From HKST-UBA85 sp035654775 (lineage in GTDB: Bacteria > Bacteroidota > Bacteroidia > Flavobacteriales > Flavobacteriaceae), in the NCBI GenBank assembly GCA_035654775.1, contig DASRWB010000008.1, forward strand, positions 1-51,570: DNA of 51,570 nt, in the 5' to 3' direction. The notes beneath the pieces were generated by a model. The model did not search any database. It was not told the origin of the DNA and was given only the letters and a program-made list of their open reading frames with translations. Every line of letters starts with the position of its first letter. Position 1 is the stretch's first letter. The translations under genes were made by a program, and so were the position numbers. Shown piece by piece: positions 16,724 through 26,150 of this stretch.

Positions 16724-17761
16724 TTAAGCGTCTTCTACTGTTTTGCGTAATCGGGAACGGCGGTTAAAAGCCTGAAGTTTATCCAGTACCTTGCTTTCCA
16801 GAAAGTCGATTACTTTTTCTTCAACTTTAGTCTTGGGTTTGTAGACTTTGTTGATGTAAGTAATGCCGCCGGGCGACATAACATTTACTTCTACCAGCTT
16901 ACCGCCAATGACATCAATACCTACAAAATAGAGTCCGTCTTTTACCAGTTTAGGGCCAATTTGTTTACACAGGTTTTTTTCAGCCTGCGTAAGGGTGTGT
17001 TTTTGAACCGTTCCGCCGGCAGTGACATTAGAGCGATGATCTTCATTACCGGGAACGCGTTTCATTGCGCCAATAGGTTCGCCGTTAAGAATAAGAATAC
17101 GTACATCTCCTTTATCGGCACCATCAATATAATCCTGTAAAATCACATAATTGGAAGAGCCGTCAGGATTAGTTATATAAAAATCAAGTAAGGAATTGAT
17201 ACTGCTCATTGCCGATTTTTCAATAAGAATCACGCCTGAACCTCCAAAACCGTTTAGGGGTTTAAGAATCATTTTATTTGATTTTGATTCTTTGATTTGC
17301 TTGATTAGGTACTTTTTGTTTTTTGATACATGTGTAGAAGGTATAATGTTGCTGTGTGCGTCACCAAAGGCTGCGGTATACAATTTGTTGTTCGCTTCGC
17401 GAATACCTTCGAGCGAGTTCATAATAAAAACATCGTTTTTTACAGAGTCCAGAAAATTAAGCATGATCGGGTCTAAGGGTGGATTGGCACGCATAACAAT
17501 AGCGTCAAAACCTGCTAAGGGTAGCATTTCTTCTCTTAGTTCGGCCTTGTTGTAAAAACTTCTTAGTGTATTGGGAGTTTTATCCATACGTTTAATAACC
17601 GTACAAAACGCATTGGTAACACTGTTCCTAATGGTAAGGTTTGCCGGTGTACACATGGCCACACCGTGTTTGCGTTTTACACATTCTTTGATTAAGGCTA
17701 GTGTGGTATCGTTTTCTGGATCAATTTCTTTCCAGGGATACATTATAAAACAAACATTCAT
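16724..17761 (-). CDS. GshB-like ATP-grasp ligase
   Basis: The 345-residue protein resembles prokaryotic glutathione synthetase. It has a pre-ATP-grasp region with MRANPPLD (90-97), the ATP lid KPLNGFGGSGV (167-177), GDVRILILNGEPI (218-230) and the Mg-binding EVNVMSPGG (291-299). These enzymes join an acyl phosphate to an amine. No gamma-glutamylcysteine ligase is nearby, and the organism encodes BshA of bacillithiol synthesis (25011), so true glutathione synthesis is doubtful. First gene of the ligase/sulfurtransferase/amidohydrolase/peptidase operon; a glutamate/dicarboxylate-type symporter ends 55 bases upstream. Confidence 0.87.
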   Translation of the reverse strand: MNVCFIMYPWKEIDPENDTTLALIKECVKRKHGVAMCTPANLTIRNSVTNAFCTVIKRMDKTPNTLRSFYNKAELREEMLPLAGFDAIVMRANPPLDPIMLNFLDSVKNDVFIMNSLEGIREANNKLYTAAFGDAHSNIIPSTHVSKNKKYLIKQIKESKSNKMILKPLNGFGGSGVILIEKSAMSSINSLLDFYITNPDGSSNYVILQDYIDGADKGDVRILILNGEPIGAMKRVPGNEDHRSNVTAGGTVQKHTLTQAEKNLCKQIGPKLVKDGLYFVGIDVIGGKLVEVNVMSPGGITYINKVYKPKTKVEEKVIDFLESKVLDKLQAFNRRSRLRKTVEDA

Positions 17762-17816
17762 GCTTAAAGTTTTAATCTCTTTTAAAGATAAAATAAATCT
17801 GTTAAAAAAACCGGGG

Positions 17817-19262
17817 TTATGAGTCTAAATCAAATGTTTTTGTTGGATTTTCCGGGTCGTTGTACTGCAGCATGTTTTCGTTATTTGCAATAATGGAACA
17901 AACCGTTGCATCGCCGGTAACATTAACAACGGTTCTGAACATATCTAAAATCCGGTCTACCGGAAAAATTATGGCAATCCAAGCCGGATTTAAGCCTACC
18001 GATTCCAGAACAATAATTAGCATAACCAAACCTGCACTGGGAATAGCCGCCGAACCAATGGAAGCCAGTGTGGCGGTTAGCACAACGGTTAATTGTTGTC
18101 CTAAAGTTAAATCAATCATGTGCAACTGTGCAAGAAAAACAACTGCAACGGCCTGATATAGACTGGTTCCATCCATATTTACTGTGGCTCCAATTGGCAA
18201 AACAAAACTGCTTATTTTTTTATCAACACCCAAATTGTGTTCAACACATTCCATAGTAACCGGTAAGGTAGCGGCACTACTAGAGGTTGAAAAAGCCAAC
18301 GTTTGGGCCGGACTCATGGCTTTAAAAAAACCGGTGTAAGGTATTTTTTTTACAAAAGATTTTAAAATCAATGGATAAATGATAAAAATCATAAGCAGCA
18401 AACCTCCCAAAACGGTTAGGGTATACCAGCTTAATCCTTTAAAAATCTCGAGCACTTTACCCACGTCGTCACCGGCCATTTTGCTTACTACACCGGCAAG
18501 CAACGCAAATACAAAAAATGGGGCAGCCTGCATGACCAAGTCCACCATTTTTAAAAATACCTCATTAATGCCATCGACCAAATGCAGTACCGGTTTTGCT
18601 TTTTCATTTGGAATAAACAACAGGCATATTCCGAAGAAAATAGCAAAAAAGATAATTTGAAGCATTAACCCATTATTGGATAACGAGTAGAAAAAATTAT
18701 CAGGAACAATATCAACCAATGGCTGTAAAGGCGAAACTTCCTGGCGCTTCTCTGCAGTTTCCAATTTGTCGGAAACCGAAGCGTCTTTGAGCTCAGATTT
18801 GGTGAGTTGTGAAATTTCCTGGGCACGTTCAAAAAAGTTTGGGTCCTGTAGATAGTTTATACCATCTTTAAGTTGGTAGCCTTGTTCTGATGCCCAGATT
18901 TCGTAACTGATTCGGTTGTCAATACGACTTTGCTCATCAATTAGTTTGCCGGGTTTAATGATATTAACCAGCGTAAGCCCGAGACCAATAGCGAAAACTG
19001 TGGTGAGTAAATAAATACCTAAAGTTTTGCCACCCATTCTACCTAAACTAGCCGGATCGCCAATGTTTGCAACACCACTGATGATGGAAAATAGCACTAA
19101 GGGAACGGCAATTAGTTTTAATAAATTGATAAAAATAGTTCCAAAGGGATCAATCCAGTTTATAGTAAATGTACTCCATCCTAAACTACTGGATAGTAAC
19201 GCCCAGATAATTCCGAGAATCATCCCAATAATAATTTGCCAATGCAACGCAATTTTTTTCAT
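17817..19262 (-). CDS. Dicarboxylate/amino acid:cation symporter (DAACS)
   Basis: The 481-residue membrane protein belongs to the GltP/DctA family of Na+ or H+ symporters for glutamate, aspartate or C4-dicarboxylates. Visible signatures are the Ser-rich hairpin STSSSAATLPVTM, the NMDGT-type motif in TVNMDGTSLYQA, and DRILDMFRTVVNVTGDA, with the Asp and Asn that bind substrate and ions. An insertion at about 115-185 (charged, Gln/Glu rich) is longer than in E. coli GltP. It may share a transcript with the ligase operon 55 bases downstream. Confidence 0.92.
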   Translation of the reverse strand: MKKIALHWQIIIGMILGIIWALLSSSLGWSTFTINWIDPFGTIFINLLKLIAVPLVLFSIISGVANIGDPASLGRMGGKTLGIYLLTTVFAIGLGLTLVNIIKPGKLIDEQSRIDNRISYEIWASEQGYQLKDGINYLQDPNFFERAQEISQLTKSELKDASVSDKLETAEKRQEVSPLQPLVDIVPDNFFYSLSNNGLMLQIIFFAIFFGICLLFIPNEKAKPVLHLVDGINEVFLKMVDLVMQAAPFFVFALLAGVVSKMAGDDVGKVLEIFKGLSWYTLTVLGGLLLMIFIIYPLILKSFVKKIPYTGFFKAMSPAQTLAFSTSSSAATLPVTMECVEHNLGVDKKISSFVLPIGATVNMDGTSLYQAVAVVFLAQLHMIDLTLGQQLTVVLTATLASIGSAAIPSAGLVMLIIVLESVGLNPAWIAIIFPVDRILDMFRTVVNVTGDATVCSIIANNENMLQYNDPENPTKTFDLDS

Positions 19263-19342
19263 AGGTAATATTTTAATTTAACTCCGATTGCATCGACCTC
19301 TTTTTACCCTGTAAAAAAGATGTAGTACAAAACGGGAAACGG

Positions 19343-20404
19343 CTATTTATACAATTTGTTCAACAAATAAAAATCTACTAAAACCAAAGCTGTCATGGCT
19401 TCTACAATAGGCACAGCCCTTGGAACCACACACGGGTCATGTCTTCCTTTACCTTGTAAGGGTACTATTTCACCGGAGGTATTTAAGCTTTCCTGAGATT
19501 GCATTACTGTGGCTACGGGTTTAAAAGCTACACGAAAATAGATATCCATTCCGTTGCTAATGCCGCCTTGTATCCCTCCGGATAGGTTGGTTTTTGTACT
19601 TCCGTCGGGATTGAAAGCATCATTGTGTTCACTGCCTTTCATATGTGTACCGCAAAATCCGCTGCCGTATTCAAACCCTTTAACGGCATTAATGGAAAGC
19701 ATAGCTTTAGCCAATTGGGCATGAAGCTTGTTAAAAACCGGTTCGCCTAAGCCTATGGGAACCTGTTTGACAACACAGGTTACGGTACCTCCTATTGTGT
19801 CGCCTTCTTTTCGTATGGCTTTTATACGATCAATCATTTTGGAAGCGGTTTCCGTATCAGGACAACGCACTTCGTTGGTTTCGGTTTGTGAAAAATCCAA
19901 ATTTTGATAAGGTTTTTTAAGATAAATATCACCAACCGATGACGTAAACGCATGGATAGAAACGGTTGGCATTAGTTGCTTTGCCAAAGCACCGGCAACT
20001 ACCCAGCAAGCGGTTTCCCGGGCAGAACTTCTGCCTCCACCACGATAATCTCTAATGCCATATTTTTTCTGATAGGTAAAATCAGCATGGCTTGGGCGAT
20101 AGGTATCTTTCAAGTGAATGTAGTCTTTGGATTTGGCATTGGTATTTTTAATACTGAAGCCAATAGGCATGCCGGTGGTTTTCCCTTCAAAAAAACCTGA
20201 GTGAAAGTCTACCTGATCTGCCTCTTTTCGTTGCGAAACTATAGCCGATTGTCCCGGTTTTCGCCTGTTTAGTTCTTCCTGAATGGAATTCAGATTTACA
20301 GCTATTCCCGGTGGACATCCTTCAATGATGCCTCCAATAGCCTCGCCATGTGACTCGCCAAAAGTAGTAAGCGTAAAAAGTGTACCAAAAGTGTTTCCGG
20401 CCAT
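19343..20404 (-). CDS. aroC: Chorismate synthase
   Basis: The 353-residue enzyme makes chorismate from EPSP with reduced FMN, the last shikimate-pathway step. Signatures are FGESHGEAIGGIIEGCPPG near the N-terminus, RPSHADFTYQKKYG, and RGGGRSSARETA (FMN/phosphate site), all in normal order and spacing. It ends 80 bases before the symporter gene on the same strand; no other aro gene is in the window. Confidence 0.97.
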   Translation of the reverse strand: MAGNTFGTLFTLTTFGESHGEAIGGIIEGCPPGIAVNLNSIQEELNRRKPGQSAIVSQRKEADQVDFHSGFFEGKTTGMPIGFSIKNTNAKSKDYIHLKDTYRPSHADFTYQKKYGIRDYRGGGRSSARETACWVVAGALAKQLMPTVSIHAFTSSVGDIYLKKPYQNLDFSQTETNEVRCPDTETASKMIDRIKAIRKEGDTIGGTVTCVVKQVPIGLGEPVFNKLHAQLAKAMLSINAVKGFEYGSGFCGTHMKGSEHNDAFNPDGSTKTNLSGGIQGGISNGMDIYFRVAFKPVATVMQSQESLNTSGEIVPLQGKGRHDPCVVPRAVPIVEAMTALVLVDFYLLNKLYK

Positions 20405-20565
20405 ACCGCTATTTTTTGCTAATGTAAATGTAATATTACAGAAACAAAAATGATTTTTTAAGCGATTTGTGGTAACCCTAATTTAACCTTATGCTTATAC
20501 TTATTTAATCCTTTAATAATACTAAAGTAATATGTGTAGTTGTTCTTTGTACAAAGAATTGTATT

Positions 20566-21408
20566 TTGAAGCTAAAGCGTAAAGTTGAAGTTGTTGTTAT
20601 TTCTGATGTGCACTTAGGTACCTATGGATGTCATGCCAAGCCCTTACTAACCTATTTAAACAGTATTTCACCTAAAAAGTTGGTGCTTAACGGCGATATT
20701 ATAGATGTTTGGCAGTTTAGTAAGCGGTATTTTCCCAAACCACATCTTAGTGTTTTAAAAAAAATTATTGACCTAGCTGCTGAAGGTACAGAAGTGATAT
20801 ACATTACCGGAAACCATGACGAAATGCTGCGTAAATTTGCTAATACAACTATTGGGAATATATCCATAGTTAATAAAAAGGTACTGGATTTAGACGGAAA
20901 GAAAGCCTGGTTTTTTCACGGTGATGTTTTTGATGCTTCTATTCAAAATGCAAAATGGCTGGCACGTCTGGGAAGTTATGGTTACGATATGCTAATTCTG
21001 TTTAACCGCTTAATAAATTGGAGCTTGGAACGCATGGGAAAAGAAAAATACTCCCTGTCGAAGCGAATCAAAAACAGTGTAAAATCTGCCGTAAAGTACA
21101 TCACGGATTTTGAAAATGTAGTTTCAGAATTAGCGATTGAAAATGGATATGATTATGTGATTTGTGGGCATATTCACCAACCAAAGATCACATTAAAACA
21201 AAACAGTAAAGGAAAAGTGATGTGTTTAAATTCCGGCGACTGGGTTGAAAATTTTACAGCATTGGAGTATCAATTCAAACGATGGAAAATATACCAGTAT
21301 AATCAGGATAAGCTTGCTCCTTTCTTTGCAGATGCAGATTTGAAAGATATGGAATTACAAGATTTAATTGCGGCCATTACTATTGTAGAAAACCACAAAA
21401 AAAGCTAG
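20566..21408 (+). CDS. LpxH-like metallophosphatase, TTG start
   Basis: The 280-residue calcineurin-fold phosphatase has the metal motifs DVHLG (14-18), NGDIID (42-47), GNHDE (82-86), FHGDVFD and GHIHQP, in the order of UDP-2,3-diacylglucosamine hydrolases. Cleaving UDP-diacylglucosamine in lipid A synthesis is the likely role; other phosphoesterase substrates are possible. The start is TTG at 20566, nine codons before the first conserved strand; the ATG at 20532 is out of frame. The gene is convergent with the FAD/Fe-S oxidoreductase, sharing 4 bases. Confidence 0.85.
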   Translation: MKLKRKVEVVVISDVHLGTYGCHAKPLLTYLNSISPKKLVLNGDIIDVWQFSKRYFPKPHLSVLKKIIDLAAEGTEVIYITGNHDEMLRKFANTTIGNISIVNKKVLDLDGKKAWFFHGDVFDASIQNAKWLARLGSYGYDMLILFNRLINWSLERMGKEKYSLSKRIKNSVKSAVKYITDFENVVSELAIENGYDYVICGHIHQPKITLKQNSKGKVMCLNSGDWVENFTALEYQFKRWKIYQYNQDKLAPFFADADLKDMELQDLIAAITIVENHKKS

Positions 21409-24317
21409 CGTAACGCTTCTTTTAGAATCGTTATGGGATGTTGTGCCATTTTTCCTGTTCCATCTTTTATTTGGTGTCTGCAGCTGGTTCCATTAGCAGC
21501 TATGCTAATTTTATCATCTGCATTTCTTACTACCGGAAACAGGGCTTGTTCTCCTATTTGCATACTGATTTTATAATGTTCCTTTTCAAGCCCAAAGCTT
21601 CCTGCCATCCCGCAGCAACCTGTAGCCATAAGTGTCGCTTTGAAATTTTTTGGAAAATTAAGTACGGTAAAACTGGTATGCTGACTACTCAGTGCTTTTT
21701 GATGACAGTGCCCGTGAAATTTAATGATTTTTGCGTCGGTGGTGAATTGAGATGTTTTTATATTACCTAAGGTCATTTCGCCGGCAAGAAAATCTTCCAG
21801 CAGAAAGGTGTTCCGGGCAATGTCCTTAGCCATATTCTTATCGTTTGCCAGCCGTATATATTCATCTGTAAAAGTTGAAATTGCTGAGGGTTCAATACCT
21901 ACAAGTGGTGTTTCTTTGGAAATTAAGCCATGCAGATGAGTTATATTTTTATTGGCTAGGGTTTTAGCTTCTTCTAAAAACCCTTTCGAAATATAACTTC
22001 TTCCGCTTTCCAAACCGGTTATATAATTTACCTTATAGTTTAAGGTTTCCAATACGGTTTTAGCATCCAGCAGAATTTCAAACGCTGTGTACAAAATGAA
22101 TTCATCAACAAACAAATAAATTGTTTTTACAGGGTTTTTGGGTGGCTGTTTAGAAGTCAGCAATTTTTGTAAATCAACCTTACTGATTTGAGGCAGACTG
22201 CGCTTAGGATGTATGCCCAAAATGCGTTTAAGTATTCCTGAAGTTAATGTATTTGTTACTATCGCGTTGGTCACCACCGGGAATTTAGCGGCCCATTGGT
22301 TATAGCGTGTAAAATGGGCAAAAAACCGGTCTCTAAAGGTCGAACCTTTAGCTTTTTGATACTGATACTGAAATTCGGCTTTTAAAGCCGCAACATCTAC
22401 ACTACTGGGACATTCACTGGCACAGGCTTTACAGCTTAGGCAAAGTTCAAAAACTTCTTTAAGTTCTTTGTGAGTGAAGCGATTTGCTTTTGTAGAATGT
22501 GTTAAAAACTCACGCAGTGCATTGGCTCTTGCGCGTGTAGTATCTTTTTCATTTCGTGTGGCATGATAGCTTGGGCACATAGTTCCACCGGCGGTAGGTA
22601 GTTTTCTGCAATCGCCGGAGCCATTGCATTTTTCGGCCTCACGCAAAATTCCTTGACTTTCTGAAAAATCGAGTAAGGTAGGAATTTCAGGTTCTACTCT
22701 ATCGGGTTCATAACGCAAGGATTCATCCAGCGGTAACGGATTCACTATTTTATTTGGATTGAAAATAGTATTAGGGTCAAATGCTGTTTTGATTTGTTTT
22801 AAAAGCGCATAGTTTTCGTCCCCAATCATCAATGGAATATATGCTGAACGTACAATTCCGTCGCCGTGTTCGCCGCTTAAAGAGCCATTGTACTTTTTTA
22901 CCAGTTGGGCGACATCAAAGGTGAGTTTCCGCAATTGATTTACATCTTCTTTCTTTTTTAAATTGAAGATGGGACGTAAATGCAGTTCGCCGGCTCCGGC
23001 ATGTGCATAATAAATCGCTTTTTGATTGTAGTTTTTCATCAAGGCTGTAAACTCGTCGATGTACAAGGTTAAATCCTCTAGAGCAACTGCAGTATCTTCA
23101 ATGCAGGCGGCAGATTTTCTATCGCCAATCATATTTCCCAACAAGCCTAAACCTGCTTTTCGCAACTGATTTGCTTTTTCAATAGCATCGCCATACAGCA
23201 CCACATTGGCATAACTTAGTGTGCTGTTTTCCAGCGTTTGTAAAAGCGCTTTTTTTTGAATTTCCAAATCTTCTGTTTGTTCCGCGCGTAATTCACACAT
23301 TAAAATGGCTTCAGGATCTTTTATTATGAAACTTCGGTTTTCTTGTTGTTGTCTGTTGTGTTTGGTGCAATCTAATATCGTTTTATCCATCATCTCACAG
23401 CTGTAAAGATCATGTTCCATGGCTATTTTCACAGCGCTTAGACAGTCTTTTATACTGTGAAAGTGAGCGGCAATCATAACGCTTTCTTTTGGTGGTAATT
23501 TGTCTAGCTTTAATGTGATTTTTGTGGTAAATGCCAGCGTACCTTCGCTACCAGCCAGCAGTTTGCACATATTGAATGTTTCGATGCCATTAAATACATC
23601 ACTTTTAATGAGTTCATCAATGGCATATCCGGTATTTCTGCGGTGTATTTCGGGTTTAGGAAAATGGTTTTTTATATTTTGCTGTGTTTTTTCAGCTTTC
23701 AACTCGTTGTAAAGGGTTTTATAAATACTGCCTTCTAAGGTATTCAGCTTGATTTTGTCTAAAAATTCCTGTTTGGTTAACGGCTTAAAAACCACTTCAC
23801 TTCCATCGCTTAATATAGTGTGCAGTTCCAGTACTTTATCTCTGGTTACGCCATATTTTATAGAGGTTGTACCGGAAGAATTATTACCTACCATACCACC
23901 AATCATACACCTGTTTGAAGTTGAGGTATTGGGTCCAAAAAAGAGTCCGTACGGAGCCAAAAACGTGTTGAGTTCATCTCGAATTACTCCCGGTTGAACG
24001 GTTACCGTACGGTTTTTTTCATCTACCGAAAGTATATTTGTAAAGTGTTTGGAAATATCAACAACTATCCCATTACCAACGCATTGTCCGGCTAAAGAGG
24101 TGCCTGCAGCACGCGGAATTAAGGAGAGTTTATGGGCATTACAAAATCCAATAAGGGCTTTAATATCGTATATTGTTTTAGGGAATGCAACAGCCAGAGG
24201 CATTTTTCTGTAGATGGATGCATCTGTGGCATACATTACTTTTGTAAGAGTGTCAAATTTAAGCTCGCCATCCATTTGGTGATTAAGCGTTTGACATTTT
24301 GCATAAAGTGTTCCCAT
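21405..24317 (-). CDS. FAD- and Fe-S-containing oxidoreductase (GlcD/GlpC-type fusion)
   Basis: The 970-residue protein fuses three parts. First is an FAD-binding PCMH domain (about 30-270; PRAAGTSLAGQCVGNGIVVDIS) with its FAD-linked oxidase C domain (to about 540). Next is a 4Fe-4S region with CNGSGDCR and CLSCKACASECP (about 565-640). Last is a C-terminal CCG domain (HGHCHQKAL and ATGCCGMAGSFGLE). This matches YdiJ and D-lactate or D-2-hydroxyglutarate dehydrogenases, which pass electrons from a 2-hydroxyacid to quinone. The substrate is not determinable. Single gene, convergent with the LpxH-like gene. Confidence 0.9.
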   Translation of the reverse strand: MGTLYAKCQTLNHQMDGELKFDTLTKVMYATDASIYRKMPLAVAFPKTIYDIKALIGFCNAHKLSLIPRAAGTSLAGQCVGNGIVVDISKHFTNILSVDEKNRTVTVQPGVIRDELNTFLAPYGLFFGPNTSTSNRCMIGGMVGNNSSGTTSIKYGVTRDKVLELHTILSDGSEVVFKPLTKQEFLDKIKLNTLEGSIYKTLYNELKAEKTQQNIKNHFPKPEIHRRNTGYAIDELIKSDVFNGIETFNMCKLLAGSEGTLAFTTKITLKLDKLPPKESVMIAAHFHSIKDCLSAVKIAMEHDLYSCEMMDKTILDCTKHNRQQQENRSFIIKDPEAILMCELRAEQTEDLEIQKKALLQTLENSTLSYANVVLYGDAIEKANQLRKAGLGLLGNMIGDRKSAACIEDTAVALEDLTLYIDEFTALMKNYNQKAIYYAHAGAGELHLRPIFNLKKKEDVNQLRKLTFDVAQLVKKYNGSLSGEHGDGIVRSAYIPLMIGDENYALLKQIKTAFDPNTIFNPNKIVNPLPLDESLRYEPDRVEPEIPTLLDFSESQGILREAEKCNGSGDCRKLPTAGGTMCPSYHATRNEKDTTRARANALREFLTHSTKANRFTHKELKEVFELCLSCKACASECPSSVDVAALKAEFQYQYQKAKGSTFRDRFFAHFTRYNQWAAKFPVVTNAIVTNTLTSGILKRILGIHPKRSLPQISKVDLQKLLTSKQPPKNPVKTIYLFVDEFILYTAFEILLDAKTVLETLNYKVNYITGLESGRSYISKGFLEEAKTLANKNITHLHGLISKETPLVGIEPSAISTFTDEYIRLANDKNMAKDIARNTFLLEDFLAGEMTLGNIKTSQFTTDAKIIKFHGHCHQKALSSQHTSFTVLNFPKNFKATLMATGCCGMAGSFGLEKEHYKISMQIGEQALFPVVRNADDKISIAANGTSCRHQIKDGTGKMAQHPITILKEALR

Positions 24318-24370
24318 AAAAAATGACTAAAGTAAACCCTAAATGTACTGTTTTAACTAAAATTTCGTAA

Positions 24371-24378
24371 TATCTTTG
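24371..24378 (+). promoter_or_regulatory. Bacteroidota -7 box for outer membrane protein gene
   Basis: TATCTTTG matches TAnnTTTG. It lies about 98 bases upstream of the ATG at 24476, implying a 5' leader of roughly 90 bases. No -33 TTG is seen. Confidence 0.4.
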
Positions 24379-24475
24379 CGAGATATTAACTAAATTTAAT
24401 GGTTAGTGTTTTTAGTGAACGAATTAATTGAGCTTAAAAACAAGTGTCTAATTTATTAAACAAAAATTTTTTATT

Positions 24476-24961
24476 ATGAAAAAACTATTTTTTGTGGCTA
24501 TCGCCATTGTTGGATGTATTTCATTTACCACAGCACAAAGCATTTCGCCTAATGCCATTGGATTAAGACTAGGAGACAATGATGGCTTTGGTGCGGAAAT
24601 TTCTTATCAAAGAGGTTTAGGAGACAACAACCGCCTGGAGTTTGACTTGGGTTGGCGTTCCGGGAAAAATTATGATGGTTTTAAACTTACCGGTTTGTAT
24701 CAATGGGTTTGGGTTTTAGATGGTAATTTCAACTGGTATGCCGGAGCCGGTGGTGGAATAGGTTCATATAGTTTTGATGACGTTCCAAATGGTGTAGATG
24801 ACAGTGAATCTTTTGCTTTTGTAGCCGGAGATATCGGTATTGAATACAACTTCGATATTCCTTTACTTCTTTCACTGGACTTTAGACCGGAAATTGGGTT
24901 TGGAGACTTTAATGATGATTTGGATTTTGATATTGCTTTAGGAATTCGCTATCAGTTTTAA
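24476..24961 (+). CDS. Small outer-membrane beta-barrel protein
   Basis: The 161-residue protein has a signal peptide (residues 1-20, ending FTTAQ). The mature part shows alternating strands typical of an eight-stranded OmpA/OmpX-like barrel: GLRLGDNDGFGAEISYQRGL, RLEFDLGWRSG, WYAGAGGGIGSYSF, and the C-terminal IALGIRYQF, whose final Phe is the usual barrel-assembly signal. The loops are rich in Asp and Asn. Function is structural or unknown. It stands alone, with an upstream -7 box and a downstream bidirectional terminator. Confidence 0.85.
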   Translation: MKKLFFVAIAIVGCISFTTAQSISPNAIGLRLGDNDGFGAEISYQRGLGDNNRLEFDLGWRSGKNYDGFKLTGLYQWVWVLDGNFNWYAGAGGGIGSYSFDDVPNGVDDSESFAFVAGDIGIEYNFDIPLLLSLDFRPEIGFGDFNDDLDFDIALGIRYQF

Positions 24962-24978
24962 CTAAAGTACATTATAAT

Positions 24979-25009
24979 AAAAAAACCACCTCTAAAAGGT
25001 GGTTTTTTT
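24979..25009. terminator. Bidirectional intrinsic terminator
   Basis: CCACCT (24986-24991) pairs with AGGTGG (24997-25002) around a 5-base loop, flanked by A and T tracts. It serves the barrel gene on the plus strand and the convergent bshA operon on the minus strand. Confidence 0.8.
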
Positions 25010-25010
25010 A

Positions 25011-26147
25011 TTATAACACTTTGTGGTTTTTTAACGTGTCTTGATAAATTTTTTCATACAGAGGCACAATACTGTGAATATCAAATTTTTGAGCGTGAGC
25101 TTTTGCCCGGGCTTTAAACTGCATTAGATTTTCTGTGTTTTTAAGAATAAACAGGGCATTTTTGGTCATGTCTGCCGTATCGTTGACCTTACTTAAAAAT
25201 CCGGTTTCTCCGTGGATATTAACTTCGGGTATTCCACCTGTATTGCTGGAAATAACAGGTACGCCGGAAGCCATAGCCTCCAAAGCCGCCAATCCAAAAC
25301 TTTCGGTAACCGAAGGAAGTAAAAATAAATCGCTGTAGTAAAGTATTTTATCTATTTCTTCACTGTTTCCGAAAAACACTACTTTATCCTGAATACCTAA
25401 CTCTCTGCATAACTGTTCGGCGGGTTCTTTTTCCGGACCTTCACCTACCATCATGAGTTTTGCCGGTATTTCTTTTTGAATACCGTAAAACACTTTAATA
25501 ACATCAGGGATTTGTTTTACTTTTCTGAAGTTACTTATATGGGTAATGACACGTTCATTTTCATTGGCCAGCATAGCTCGCTTGCAGTCGGTAAAATGGT
25601 AATCGTGACGTTTTAAATCTATAAAGTTAGGAACAACGGTTATCGGATTTTTAACCTCAAAGAGTCTAAGGGTATCTTCTTTTAAACTTTGAGAAACCGA
25701 AGTCACAGCATCTGATTTGTTGATACTGAAGGTTACTGCAGGCTTGTAAAATGGATGACTGCCCACAAGGGTAATGTCGGTACCGTGTAGTGTAGTAACA
25801 AAAGGCATATGTATTTTTTCTTCCAGGAGCATCATTTTTGCCATATAAGCAGCATAAGCATGTGGAATAGCATAATGTACGTGAAGAAGGTCTATTTTGT
25901 GCAGTTTTACCATATCAACCAACTTGCTGGATAGCGCAAGTTCGTAGGGTTGATAGTGAAATAGCGGATATTCGGGCACTGTAACTTCATGAAAGTGTAC
26001 GTTGTTGCTTAACAGTTCCAGGCGTACGGGTTGGCTGTAGGTAATAAAGTGAACTTCGTGTCCGCGTTTTGAAAGTTCTAAACCCAATTCGGTAGCAACA
26101 ACACCACTTCCGCCATACGTTGGGTAACACACAATGCCTATTTTCAT
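25011..26147 (-). CDS. bshA: N-acetyl-alpha-D-glucosaminyl L-malate synthase BshA
   Basis: The 378-residue GT4 glycosyltransferase joins UDP-GlcNAc to L-malate, the first step of bacillithiol synthesis. BshA-type features are the N-terminal CYPTYGGSGVVATELG loop, HFITYSQPVRL, LLHVHYAIPHA, and the C-terminal ESFGLAALEAMASGVPVISSNTGGIPE with the EX7E donor motif. The gene begins 3 bases after the GH3/serine-hydrolase gene, so they are co-transcribed. BshB and BshC are not in the window. Its presence suggests bacillithiol is the main low-molecular-weight thiol. Confidence 0.93.
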   Translation of the reverse strand: MKIGIVCYPTYGGSGVVATELGLELSKRGHEVHFITYSQPVRLELLSNNVHFHEVTVPEYPLFHYQPYELALSSKLVDMVKLHKIDLLHVHYAIPHAYAAYMAKMMLLEEKIHMPFVTTLHGTDITLVGSHPFYKPAVTFSINKSDAVTSVSQSLKEDTLRLFEVKNPITVVPNFIDLKRHDYHFTDCKRAMLANENERVITHISNFRKVKQIPDVIKVFYGIQKEIPAKLMMVGEGPEKEPAEQLCRELGIQDKVVFFGNSEEIDKILYYSDLFLLPSVTESFGLAALEAMASGVPVISSNTGGIPEVNIHGETGFLSKVNDTADMTKNALFILKNTENLMQFKARAKAHAQKFDIHSIVPLYEKIYQDTLKNHKVL

Positions 26148-26150
26148 ATT

